Shown: positions 27,711-35,085 of the stretch, piece after piece
Position numbering within the stretch: position 1 is the first letter of the stretch
Layout: every line of letters starts with the position of its first letter
Assembly: GCF_030209755.1 (NCBI RefSeq)
Contig: NZ_JARVRH010000018.1
Coordinates: forward strand, 62,001 to 126,000
Origin: Arthrobacter sp. efr-133-TYG-118
GTDB lineage: Bacteria; Actinomycetota; Actinomycetes; Actinomycetales; Micrococcaceae
Direction of reading: 5' to 3'
DNA length: 64,000 nucleotides
Position numbers and translations under genes: made by a program
Notes under the pieces: generated by a model
Seen by the model: only the letters and a program-made list of their open reading frames with translations
What the model was told of the DNA's origin: nothing
Databases searched by the model: none

Positions 27711-27923
27711 ATGTCCGCAGAGACTAACTTCTCGAACGCGCGTTTCATGACAGTGGCTGAAGTTGCCGAAGTCCTCCGGGTTTCCAAAATGACCGTGTAC
27801 CGTCTGGTTCACTCGGGAGAATTGCCGGCCGTCCGATTTGGACGATCATTCCGTGTCCCCGAAGAAGCAGTGAGCCAGTACCTCAAGGGCGCGGTCGTCG
27901 ACGGACACTCAGAGACGGCTTGA
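27711..27923 (+). CDS. Helix-turn-helix DNA-binding protein (excisionase/MerR-like fold)
   Basis: 70 residues. MTVAEVAEVLRVSKMTVYRL begins the winged MerR-like HTH shared by excisionases and BldC-type regulators, and ends RFGRSFRVPEEAVSQYL. It is a single conserved DNA-binding domain with nothing else. No integrase or phage genes are nearby, and in actinobacterial chromosomes this gene commonly precedes bS22, so it is probably a chromosomal regulator and not a phage remnant. Confidence 0.85.
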   Translation: MSAETNFSNARFMTVAEVAEVLRVSKMTVYRLVHSGELPAVRFGRSFRVPEEAVSQYLKGAVVDGHSETA

Positions 27924-28095
27924 GTCTTGCTTGGTCCCCAAAGGGCCAGCGGTCATTGGGTGCCCCCGATAGGCGGTACCCTGTTAAGGAACGTTTTACG
28001 TCATTGTAAGAATCTGTCAGTTGTAAAGTCTGTTGCTCAGTTCAAGGACCTCACCCAGCAGACAGAGTCTCAATCTAGTTTGGTTAGGAACTTAC

Positions 28096-28194
28096 GTGGG
28101 TTCAGTTATTAAGAAGCGCCGCAAGCGTATGGCCAAGAAGAAGCACCGCAAACTGCTTCGTAAGACCCGCCACCAGCGTCGCAATAAGAAGTAG
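28096..28194 (+). CDS. Small ribosomal subunit protein bS22 (AURKAIP1/COX24 domain)
   Basis: A 32-residue, extremely basic protein starting GTG at 28096: GSVIKKRRKRMAKKKHRK, then LLRKTRHQRRNKK. This matches the actinobacterial bS22 found near the decoding centre of mycobacterial 30S subunits. It is followed 20 bases later by a strong intrinsic terminator. Many gene finders miss it because of its length. Confidence 0.93.
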   Translation: MGSVIKKRRKRMAKKKHRKLLRKTRHQRRNKK

Positions 28195-28214
28195 AGATAC
28201 TTCCTACAGCGTGA

Positions 28215-28248
28215 ATGCCCGTTGCCTCCCGAGGCGGCGGGCATTTTT
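28215..28248 (+). terminator. Intrinsic terminator after bS22
   Basis: Arms ATGCCCGTTGCCTC and GAGGCGGCGGGCAT pair, with two G-T wobbles in the middle, around a CC loop and are followed by TTTTT. This is the clearest classical terminator in the window. Confidence 0.92.
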
Positions 28249-28370
28249 GCGTCCGGGGGTGGCCCGAACTGCCTGGCGATGCGCGAAATCCCTGGTGACA
28301 CCCGAATATGGTGCGCGCCAGGGATTTTCTGTGTCGCACAGCTCTTTGCGTGTTGCAGGAAGAGTGTGGG

Positions 28371-29189
28371 TCAGGCCCTCGGGCTGCGGAACTTGGAGAA
28401 ACCCCGCCACAAACCGTAGACGGCGCCTCCGACGGTCGCGGCTTTGAGGCCGAGCGTGGCTGCCCGGCGGCCGGAGCGGAAGTCGTAAACGGGCCAGTTG
28501 TTCTCCCGCGCATGGCGGCGTAGCCCGGCGTCGGGGTTGATGCACACCGGGTGGCCCACCAAAGTGAGCAGCGGGATGTCGTTATGTGAATCGCTGTACG
28601 CCCAGCAGCGCTTCAGGTCCAGGCCTTCTTCGTCCGCTATTCGCTGCACAGCCACGGCTTTGGCTGGTCCGTGGAGGATCTCGCCCACCAGCCGGCCAGT
28701 GTAGGCGCCATCTTCGACTTCGCCCACAGTACCCAGGGCGCCCGTCAGGCCTAGGCGCGTGGAAATGACGGTGGCAACTTCGATGGGCGTGGCGGTCACG
28801 AGCCAGACCTTCCGGCCGACACGCAGGTGCTGTTCTGCCAGCGCCTTGGTACCAGGCCAGATCCGAGACTCGATCATCTCGTCGTAGACCTCTTCGCCCA
28901 ACTCCTTGATATCGGACACCTGGATACCGGCAGCGAGGATCAGCGCGGAATCCCGGACGGAATGGACGTCCTCCATTTTTTCGCCCCGCAGGACGAACTT
29001 GAACTGCTTCCAGGCAAAGCCCGCGGCTTGGGAGAGTGTGAAGGCCTTGCGTTCATACATCTTCCGGGCGACGTGGAAGAGGCTGGCACCCTTCATCAGG
29101 GTGTTGTCGACGTCGAAGAATGCGGCTTCGCCGTGTTGCTGCGTTGCAGCCGGCGCGGTGGCCACAACGGCGTTCTTCTCGACGGGCAT
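28371..29189 (-). CDS. HAD-IB family (SerB-like) hydrolase
   Basis: 272 residues. Motif I FFDVDNTLMKG carries the nucleophile Asp in a D-x-D-N-T pattern; motif II is WLVTATP and motif III/IV lies in CWAYSDSHNDIPLLTLVGH. This is the HAD-IB subfamily related to phosphoserine phosphatase and to CicA/lysophosphatidate phosphatases. The C-terminal 40 residues contain a weakly hydrophobic stretch. The substrate is not known. Divergent from the glutaredoxin gene. Confidence 0.88.
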   Translation of the reverse strand: MPVEKNAVVATAPAATQQHGEAAFFDVDNTLMKGASLFHVARKMYERKAFTLSQAAGFAWKQFKFVLRGEKMEDVHSVRDSALILAAGIQVSDIKELGEEVYDEMIESRIWPGTKALAEQHLRVGRKVWLVTATPIEVATVISTRLGLTGALGTVGEVEDGAYTGRLVGEILHGPAKAVAVQRIADEEGLDLKRCWAYSDSHNDIPLLTLVGHPVCINPDAGLRRHARENNWPVYDFRSGRRAATLGLKAATVGGAVYGLWRGFSKFRSPRA

Positions 29190-29266
29190 GCCTTGAGTCT
29201 AGTCAATCGCCCGGCCCCCTGCCGTTCGCGACGGTTGTGCCGACGCTGAAGCGATACCGTTGAACC

Positions 29267-29521
29267 ATGCCAAATCCCGACGTCGTACTCCTCACCAAAG
29301 CTGACTGCCACCTTTGCGCCGCCGCGCGTGACGCCGTCGAACGCGTGACCTCAAGCCTTGGCCTCAAGTGGACGGAACAGTCGATCGACACTGACCCGGT
29401 ACTACGCGAGCGCTACGCCGAGGAGATCCCGGTGGTGTTCGTGGACGGAATCCAGCGGGATTTCTGGAAAATCGATGAGGCACGATTAGTGCGGGTCCTG
29501 AAGAAGGCCATCGCCGCCTGA
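29267..29521 (+). CDS. Glutaredoxin family protein
   Basis: 84 residues, thioredoxin-like fold with the redox motif CHLC near residue 14 and the cis-proline region EIPVVFVDG. DUF836-like glutaredoxins of this type often sit directly upstream of rex in actinobacteria. It shares the strand with rex, whose start is 63 bases after this stop. Confidence 0.88.
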   Translation: MPNPDVVLLTKADCHLCAAARDAVERVTSSLGLKWTEQSIDTDPVLRERYAEEIPVVFVDGIQRDFWKIDEARLVRVLKKAIAA

Positions 29522-29534
29522 ACATGCGTGCAGA

Positions 29535-29566
29535 GCTTTGTTGGCAATAGAGTGGGAAAACAAAGC
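29535..29566. promoter_or_regulatory. Inverted repeat upstream of rex
   Basis: GCTTTGTT (29535-29542) and AACAAAGC (29559-29566) are exact complements separated by 16 bases, just before the rex start. It does not match the usual TTGTGA-N6-TCACAA Rex site, so its role is uncertain. Confidence 0.35.
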
Positions 29567-29584
29567 GACGCAATGGAGAAGAAC

Positions 29585-30280
29585 GTGACTGCGCTGGAAC
29601 CGTCCGCCGAAGCTGTACCCGGGGACAAGGACTCTGCCGCGAAGCAGATACCACCCGCGGCTGTGGCCCGGATGACGCTTTACCTGCGCGCTCTGAACTC
29701 CCTGCTGGGCGAAGGCGTGGAACGTGTTTCCTCCGAGGCTTTGGCCGAGGCGTCGGGAGTCAGTTCATCCACTTTGCGCAAGGATCTCTCTTACGTCGGC
29801 TCCTATGGAACGCGTGGCGTGGGATACGAGGTCCAGTACCTTAGCCGGCACATCGCGGCGGCGCTCGGCCTGACCCACGACTGGAAAGTGGCCATTGTGG
29901 GCGCCGGAAACCTTGGCAAAGCCTTGGCACGGTACGGCGGATTCGAATCGCGCGGTTTCGACGTGGTGGCGATCCTCGACGCCGATCCCATGATCATCGG
30001 GAACGAAGTCGGCTGGCTGCGGGTCAGCGACGCCGCCAATCTTGAAACGGTCCTTCAGCGGACCGGCACCAACATGGTTGTCCTCGCCCTCCCGGCCGCA
30101 GTGGCACAGGACGTCTGCGACCGCGTGATCAGCGCGGGTATCCGCAGCATCCTCAGCTTTGCTCCGGTGCTGTTGCAGGTTCCGCCGTATGTGAATCTGC
30201 GCAAGGTGGACATGGCCACTGAGCTTCAAATCCTGGCGTATCACGCACAACGGGCGCAAACTCCGCGCCAGGCCCTCTAG
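29585..30280 (+). CDS. rex: Redox-sensing transcriptional repressor Rex
   Basis: 231 residues from the GTG at 29585, which has GGAGAAG at good spacing; an ATG at 29573 would add four residues. The N-terminal winged helix (SSEALAEASGVSSSTLRKDLSYVGSYGTRGVGY) is followed by a Rossmann domain with VAIVGAGNLGKAL that senses NADH/NAD+. Rex represses respiration and fermentation genes; the cytochrome c operon downstream is a reasonable but unproven target. Confidence 0.93.
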   Translation: MTALEPSAEAVPGDKDSAAKQIPPAAVARMTLYLRALNSLLGEGVERVSSEALAEASGVSSSTLRKDLSYVGSYGTRGVGYEVQYLSRHIAAALGLTHDWKVAIVGAGNLGKALARYGGFESRGFDVVAILDADPMIIGNEVGWLRVSDAANLETVLQRTGTNMVVLALPAAVAQDVCDRVISAGIRSILSFAPVLLQVPPYVNLRKVDMATELQILAYHAQRAQTPRQAL

Positions 30281-30374
30281 GCCAAGCCGGGTCTGCGCCC
30301 GTTGTTGGTTTTGTTCTTGGCTATGGGCTCTGTGGCCGTTCGCCGTCTGGCTTTGCGGCCGTAAGGCGCTGTCC

Positions 30375-31154
30375 TCAGCGGCCGTACGGCGCCTGGCCGT
30401 AGGGGTTCGCGAAGGGCTGGGCTTTCCGGAAATACGGCGCCGAGGCCGGCAAGTACAGCAGCACGATCGCGGCGATGCCCAAGAGGATGGTGACGGTGCC
30501 CATGCCGATCTGGGTCAGGCCCAACAGGGAAATTGCGGCAAAGACCGTGCCCAGGATGCGGGCCCAGTTCTTCCCCTTGCGGACATTGAACGCAACCAGT
30601 GCGTAGAGCCCGGCAAAGATCACCGAGAAGATAACCAGGACGGTCACCAAAATATTGATGAAGCTGCTGGTATCTATGCCTGAAGCGTTGCTTCCTTGCG
30701 CCGACAAGGCCTGATCCAGCATGCTCTTGCCTGCCGGCGAGTTCAGCGTAGCGATGGTGAAGGGAATGCCGATCAAGGTCAGCAAACCGGCTGCAAGCAT
30801 GAGCCAGAAGGAGATGTTGACCAGCTGCGGGACTCCGGACGTCGCGGCGGGCTGCTGGCTCGGCCAAGTGACCGGTCCGCCCTGGCCGTACTGCGGGACG
30901 GAAGGCTGGCCGTATTGCGGCGGCTGAGGTACCTGCTGGCCGTACTGCGGAGCCTGCTGCCCGTACTGGGGTGCGGACGGTTGTCCGTATTGCGGCGCGG
31001 AAGGCTGGCCGTAAGGGGGCTGCTGACCCTGCTGCGGTGCCTGTTGGCCGTATTGCGGCTGCTGACCCTGCGGGGGCGTCTGCTGGCCGTATTTCGGTTC
31101 CTCAGGGGTGGGATTCTCGCCGGGAGTGGACGGCGGGTACGGAGGGGTGCTCAT
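30375..31154 (-). CDS. Membrane protein with Pro/Gln/Tyr-rich N-terminal repeats
   Basis: 259 residues from the ATG at 31154. Residues 1-115 are low-complexity, built of about ten YGQQ/YGQPSAPQ-type repeats; the remaining part has four hydrophobic helices with a KGKNWARILGTVFAAISLL segment. The C-terminal half aligns with that of the next upstream gene. Repeats of this kind are cytoplasmic, disordered and often mediate self-association. Function unknown. Confidence 0.8.
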   Translation of the reverse strand: MSTPPYPPSTPGENPTPEEPKYGQQTPPQGQQPQYGQQAPQQGQQPPYGQPSAPQYGQPSAPQYGQQAPQYGQQVPQPPQYGQPSVPQYGQGGPVTWPSQQPAATSGVPQLVNISFWLMLAAGLLTLIGIPFTIATLNSPAGKSMLDQALSAQGSNASGIDTSSFINILVTVLVIFSVIFAGLYALVAFNVRKGKNWARILGTVFAAISLLGLTQIGMGTVTILLGIAAIVLLYLPASAPYFRKAQPFANPYGQAPYGR

Positions 31155-31327
31155 GGCATTCCTTTGCGTGTCGACTGCAGATACGGCTGCCGGGTGCAAC
31201 GTGCCCTGCCCCCAGCTCGGCTTAATTCCACCGTACCCCGACGGCACAGTGCTGGTGCTGATTCACGGGAAGAATTCTCGCTAAACAAGCTTCGGCGGAT
31301 CTGCCGTGAACGGTGCGAAGACAAAGG

Positions 31328-31366
31328 GAAGGCCGCGGGGCCCTCCCGGGACCTGCCGCGGCCTTC
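31328..31366 (-). terminator. Hairpin terminator of the 31389-32063 gene
   Basis: GAAGGCCGCGG (31328-31338) pairs exactly with CCGCGGCCTTC (31356-31366), 23 bases past the stop on the minus strand and followed there by a T/C-rich run. Confidence 0.75.
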
Positions 31367-31388
31367 AGCTCGGCTTGGAACGGTGTGG

Positions 31389-32063
31389 CTAGACGGCGCT
31401 CCTCGCTGACTTGAACCACGCCTGCGAATTGGGCAGCCACATCAGGATGGTCGCGATAAGGCTAATGACGAAGCTGAACCAGTTGTTGCTCTGTCCATTG
31501 GCCATCGCTCCTCCCACGATCGAGAGAATCAGGGAAATTCCCGCAATCACGGTCAGCCCGAGGCGGGCCCACTCCTTGCCTTCCTTCATCTTCATCGCGA
31601 AGACGATCTGGGCTGCACCCACAACCAGCGCTATCAGTACCAGAAGGAGGACGACGACGGCGACCCCCGGCGCGAGCGTGAAAAGCACAATGGAGCCAAA
31701 GAGGCCGAGTAGGCCACCCAGGAGGCCCAGGAGCCCGCCGATAAGCCAGATCCAGTACGAGACCTTCAGCTCTATCGGCATGCCAGCAACGCTGAACATG
31801 CCGGAAAAACCGCCCTTGGGCAGCACATCGTTGAAGCTCTTGGGACCGTCGGTAGGCATCTCGAAGTGGAAACCCTCGCCGTGCCCGGGTTGCCCCGGCT
31901 GCTGGTTTCCAGGGGCGGGCTGCTGGTAGGAGGGAGGCGCTTGGTAAGAAGGAGGTGCTTGGTATCCCTGCGGAGGCTGGTAACCCGCAGGAGGGACATT
32001 GCCGGGCTGCGGTGGCTGGGCTCCGGGCTGTTGAGGCTGAGGAGCTTCGTTTGGGTTACTCAT
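31389..32063 (-). CDS. Membrane protein with Pro/Gln/Tyr-rich N-terminus (paralogue of the downstream gene)
   Basis: 224 residues. The first 75 are rich in Pro, Gln and Tyr (YQAPPSYQAPPSYQQP), followed by four membrane helices; KEGKEWARLGLTVIAGISLIL and MWLPNSQAWFKSA correspond to KGKNWARILGTVFAAISLL and LYLPASAPYFRKA in the neighbour. The pair therefore comes from a duplication with divergence of the repeat region. A glycine/leucine-rich helix (GGLLGLLGGLLGLFG) is unusual. Function unknown. Confidence 0.8.
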   Translation of the reverse strand: MSNPNEAPQPQQPGAQPPQPGNVPPAGYQPPQGYQAPPSYQAPPSYQQPAPGNQQPGQPGHGEGFHFEMPTDGPKSFNDVLPKGGFSGMFSVAGMPIELKVSYWIWLIGGLLGLLGGLLGLFGSIVLFTLAPGVAVVVLLLVLIALVVGAAQIVFAMKMKEGKEWARLGLTVIAGISLILSIVGGAMANGQSNNWFSFVISLIATILMWLPNSQAWFKSARSAV

Positions 32064-32173
32064 GGCATCACTTTAGACCTGAGGTTTAAGGATTCATAGG
32101 AAATTCTTGGCTAATTCGCCGCTAAATATCGGCTTTTGGACCAAAAATAGGCGGGTGACACCGCAAGCAAAGA

Positions 32174-32227
32174 AATGGCGCCTCCGGGGCTGCACACGGA
32201 ATCGCGTGCAGCCCCGGAGGCGCCATT
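32174..32227. terminator. Strong inverted repeat after the YceI gene
   Basis: Arms 32174-32195 and 32206-32227 are exact 22-base complements with a ten-base loop. It lies 20 bases past the YceI stop; on the minus strand a T-rich run follows, so it is likely its terminator. Confidence 0.85.
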
Positions 32228-32247
32228 CAGTCCGGGAATCCGGCGGA

Positions 32248-32796
32248 TTAGGCGGCAGGTGCGATGAAAGCCAGTTCGAGGTTGATGACAACCTTGTCGC
32301 TGACCAGCACGCCGCCGGCCTCGAGTACTGCGTTCCAGGTCAGGCCGAAGTCCTTGCGGCTGATGGTGGTCTCACCCGAGACGCCTGCGCGGGTGTTGCC
32401 GAACGGGTCGACAGCCACGCCGTTGAACTCGGTCTCGATGGTCACCTCTTTGGAAACGCCCTTGATGGTCAGATCGCCCACGAGGTCGAAGCTGTCGCCG
32501 TTGGCCTTGACGTGGCGGGAGACAAAAGTGATTTCCGGGAACTTCTCCACATCGAAGAAGTCCTCGCCCTTGACGTGGCCGTCGCGGTTGGCATCGCCCG
32601 AGTCGAAGCTGGCGGTCTGGATTGTTGCGGCGACCTTGGAGTCGGACAGGCCGCTGCCGAGTTCAAGCGTGGCCTCGGCCTCGGTGAACTGGCCGCGGAC
32701 CTTGCTGATGCCTGCGTGGCGGACGGTAAAGCCGATCTCGCTGTGGGAGTTGTCGAGGGTCCAGACGCCGGTGGTGACGTTTGCGGGAAGAGTCAT
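32248..32796 (-). CDS. YceI family protein
   Basis: 182 residues from the ATG at 32796, which has AAGGAG at ideal distance. The lipocalin-like YceI fold is recognised from GVWTLDNSHSEIGFTVRHAG, GDLTIKGVSKEVT and TTISRKDFGL. Unlike periplasmic E. coli YceI it has no signal peptide, so it is probably cytoplasmic. YceI proteins bind polyisoprenoids. Its 5' region contains two TTGACA hexamers on the minus strand and a GTTGA-AGTG-TCAAC palindrome, hinting at a regulated promoter. Confidence 0.92.
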   Translation of the reverse strand: MTLPANVTTGVWTLDNSHSEIGFTVRHAGISKVRGQFTEAEATLELGSGLSDSKVAATIQTASFDSGDANRDGHVKGEDFFDVEKFPEITFVSRHVKANGDSFDLVGDLTIKGVSKEVTIETEFNGVAVDPFGNTRAGVSGETTISRKDFGLTWNAVLEAGGVLVSDKVVINLELAFIAPAA

Positions 32797-32999
32797 GGGG
32801 TTCTCCTTGGGAAGGTGTGATCGTAGCTTCATCGGGCGTTCGGCCGCACTTAGTTGAAGTGTCAACCGAACCTTGTGTCAAGTATAAACATGCAAATGCA
32901 TCTTTTATTCCACCTTCAGGGAACATTCTGAAGAAACTTTCAGTTCTACGAAACGTAGAAGATTTCAGATCGCCCGCCTTCTTTGAGAAACTGGTAAAC

Positions 33000-33662
33000 A
33001 TGCCCCAAGCAACTGTCCATCTGCTCCGCCATGGCGAGGTCTACAATCCCGACGGCATTCTGTACGGCAGGCTGCCCGAATTCCACCTCTCCGAACGCGG
33101 CCGCGAGATGGCCAAGATGCTCGCGGACCACTTTGCTGCCCGCGTCGCGCAGGGGGCGAACATCGTCCACCTCGGCTCCTCACCGCTGACCCGCGCGCAG
33201 GAAACCGCCCTGCCCACTTCCGAGGCCTTGGACCTCCCGATCCACACGGAACCGAGGATCATCGAGGCGGAGAACCACTTCGAGGGGCTCAAGGCCAACA
33301 TCTCCGAATTCATCAAGCCCAAGCACTGGTTCGAGTACCGCAACCCGCTGCGTCCGTCCTGGGGTGAGTCTTACCAGGACCAGGTCACCCGCATGCGTGC
33401 CGCCGTCGAGGACGCCCGGCTGAAAGCGATCGAACTGGGCGGCGATGGCGCCGAAGCCATCCTCGTCAGCCACCAGCTCCCCATCTACGCCACGCGCCTC
33501 AGCGCCGAGGGCCGGCCCCTGTGGCACGATCCGCGCAGACGCGAGTGCACTCTGACGTCCCTGACTTCCCTGGTGTTCGACGACGGCAAGGTTGTGCGGG
33601 TGGAGTACAGCGAACCTGCCGCCGTGCTGCTGCCCGGTGCCGCGAAGACACCCGGAGCATGA
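33000..33662 (+). CDS. Histidine phosphatase (phosphoglycerate mutase-like) family protein
   Basis: 220 residues from the ATG at 33000. The catalytic RHG motif appears in ATVHLLRHGEVYNPDGIL, followed by SSPLTRAQETA and the second His in LVSHQLPIYA. As first gene of the Ccs operon, overlapping the next by four bases (ATGA), it is probably co-expressed with cytochrome c biogenesis, an order seen in many actinobacteria. The substrate is unknown. Confidence 0.9.
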   Translation: MPQATVHLLRHGEVYNPDGILYGRLPEFHLSERGREMAKMLADHFAARVAQGANIVHLGSSPLTRAQETALPTSEALDLPIHTEPRIIEAENHFEGLKANISEFIKPKHWFEYRNPLRPSWGESYQDQVTRMRAAVEDARLKAIELGGDGAEAILVSHQLPIYATRLSAEGRPLWHDPRRRECTLTSLTSLVFDDGKVVRVEYSEPAAVLLPGAAKTPGA

Positions 33663-34315
33663 CAATGGACCGCAACACCACCAGCCGCAAGAACGGCGGC
33701 CAGAAGATCAATGGCGCCTTGACTTCGCGCCGCAGCTTCCTCGCTGTCGGGGGAGTGGCACTCTCTGCATTGACCATGGGCCTGTCCGCCTGTGCCCAGG
33801 AAGACGCCCTGGCCCAGCAGGCCAAAGCCGGCGACAACAAGAACTACGTCGCCGGAGACGGCTCGGTGACCGAATTCGCCAAAGCGGACCGCAAGGCCGC
33901 CGTCGGGATCAAAGGCACTTTGTTCGACGGAACTGCCGTGACCCCGCAGGACCTGCTCGGCAAGGTGACCGTCCTCAATTTCTGGTTCGCCGCGTGTGCG
34001 CCGTGCCGGGTTGAAGCGCCGATTCTTGAGGAACTGCACCAGGAGTTCAAGAGCAAAGGTGTCCAGTTCTACGGCGTGAACCTCCGGGACGAGAAGGCAA
34101 CGGCGGACGCGTTCGACAAGACGTTCAACCTCACGTACCCCAGCTTCGACGACAAAGACGGCGCCGTGCTGCTGTCTGTCTCCGGCATTGTGCCTCCGGG
34201 TGCGGTGCCGACCACACTGGTGCTGGACAAGGAAGGCAAGGTTGCCGCCCGCGTCCTGGGCGAGATCGAGAAGAGCACGCTCAAGGCGCTCATCACCACC
34301 GCGGTTGCCGAGTAG
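33659..34315 (+). CDS. resA: TlpA/ResA-type thiol-disulfide oxidoreductase, probable Tat lipoprotein
   Basis: 218 residues. The signal has twin arginines (TSRRSFLAVGGVALSAL) and a lipobox GLSAC, pointing to Tat export and lipid anchoring. The thioredoxin domain carries the redox motif CAPC in FWFAACAPCRVEAPILEEL and a cis-Pro site GAVPTTLVLD. Within this operon it would reduce apocytochrome c haem-binding cysteines with electrons passed by CcdA. ATG overlaps the preceding stop; a second in-frame ATG lies at 33665. Confidence 0.9.
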   Translation: MTMDRNTTSRKNGGQKINGALTSRRSFLAVGGVALSALTMGLSACAQEDALAQQAKAGDNKNYVAGDGSVTEFAKADRKAAVGIKGTLFDGTAVTPQDLLGKVTVLNFWFAACAPCRVEAPILEELHQEFKSKGVQFYGVNLRDEKATADAFDKTFNLTYPSFDDKDGAVLLSVSGIVPPGAVPTTLVLDKEGKVAARVLGEIEKSTLKALITTAVAE

Positions 34316-34329
34316 GTGGCCCCGACAGC

Positions 34330-35085
34330 GTGAACAGCCCTTTCGCCGAGACCATCCTGAGCGGTTCCCTGCTGCTGGCCATCCCCGTGGCTTTGCTGGC
34401 CGGACTCGTGTCCTTCCTGTCGCCTTGCGTCCTGCCCCTGGTACCTGGCTACCTCGGCTACGTGACCGGGTTGACCGGCGTCGACCTCCAGAAGCAAAGG
34501 CGCGGGCGCATGCTCGCGGGAATCGGCCTGTTCGTCCTCGGATTCTCGGTGATTTTTGTCCTGCTCGGTGGTGCCTTCGGCCAGCTAGGGACACTCATCA
34601 CCGGCCCGCAGAACGCGTGGATCACGCAATTGCTGGGCATACTGGTGATTATCATGGGCGTCGTCTTCCTGGGCGGCTTCGGGTGGTTGCAGCGCGACGC
34701 CAAAATCCATGCCAAGCCGCCGGCTGGGCTGTGGGGGGCCCCTTTGCTGGGCATCACGTTCGGACTGGGCTGGGCGCCCTGTATTGGTCCCACCTATTCC
34801 GCCGTTCAGTTGCTGAGCCTTTCCGGGGGATCGTCCGCGGCGAAGGGGGCTCTCCTGGCGTTTGTCTATAGTCTTGGCCTTGGCATTCCCTTCCTGTTGA
34901 TAGCCCTCGCAGTCCGCCGGGGGATGGGTGTGATGTCCTTCTTCCGCAAGCATCGCCTCGCGATCCAGCGGATGGGCGGGGGCATCCTGATCCTCCTGGG
35001 AATCCTGATGGCCACGGGAGTGTGGGGCGCCTGGGTAACCGGGCTCCAGTACTGGTTCCAAACCGATGTGAAGTTGCCGATCTGA
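34330..35085 (+). CDS. ccdA: Cytochrome c biogenesis protein CcdA (DsbD transmembrane domain)
   Basis: 251 residues with six to seven hydrophobic helices. The two redox cysteines stand in FLSPCVLPLVPGYLGYVTG and LGWAPCIGPTYSA, the standard CcdA pair, which carries electrons across the membrane to ResA. GTG start at 34330; its TGA overlaps the resB ATG by one base (TGATG). Confidence 0.94.
   Translation: MNSPFAETILSGSLLLAIPVALLAGLVSFLSPCVLPLVPGYLGYVTGLTGVDLQKQRRGRMLAGIGLFVLGFSVIFVLLGGAFGQLGTLITGPQNAWITQLLGILVIIMGVVFLGGFGWLQRDAKIHAKPPAGLWGAPLLGITFGLGWAPCIGPTYSAVQLLSLSGGSSAAKGALLAFVYSLGLGIPFLLIALAVRRGMGVMSFFRKHRLAIQRMGGGILILLGILMATGVWGAWVTGLQYWFQTDVKLPI

Noticed and set aside
27711..27923. The excisionase-like HTH as evidence of an integrated element
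   Set aside because: No integrase, attachment repeats or phage genes were seen nearby; it stands beside bS22 as a normal chromosomal gene.
31155..31388. A gene in the gap between the two PQY-rich membrane proteins
   Set aside because: No frame with a plausible start, ribosome site and composition was found; it holds only the terminator hairpin and the 5' region of the downstream gene.
32107..32820. A plus-strand frame across the YceI region
   Set aside because: Its first part is the terminator palindrome translated on both arms, and the rest is antisense to YceI.
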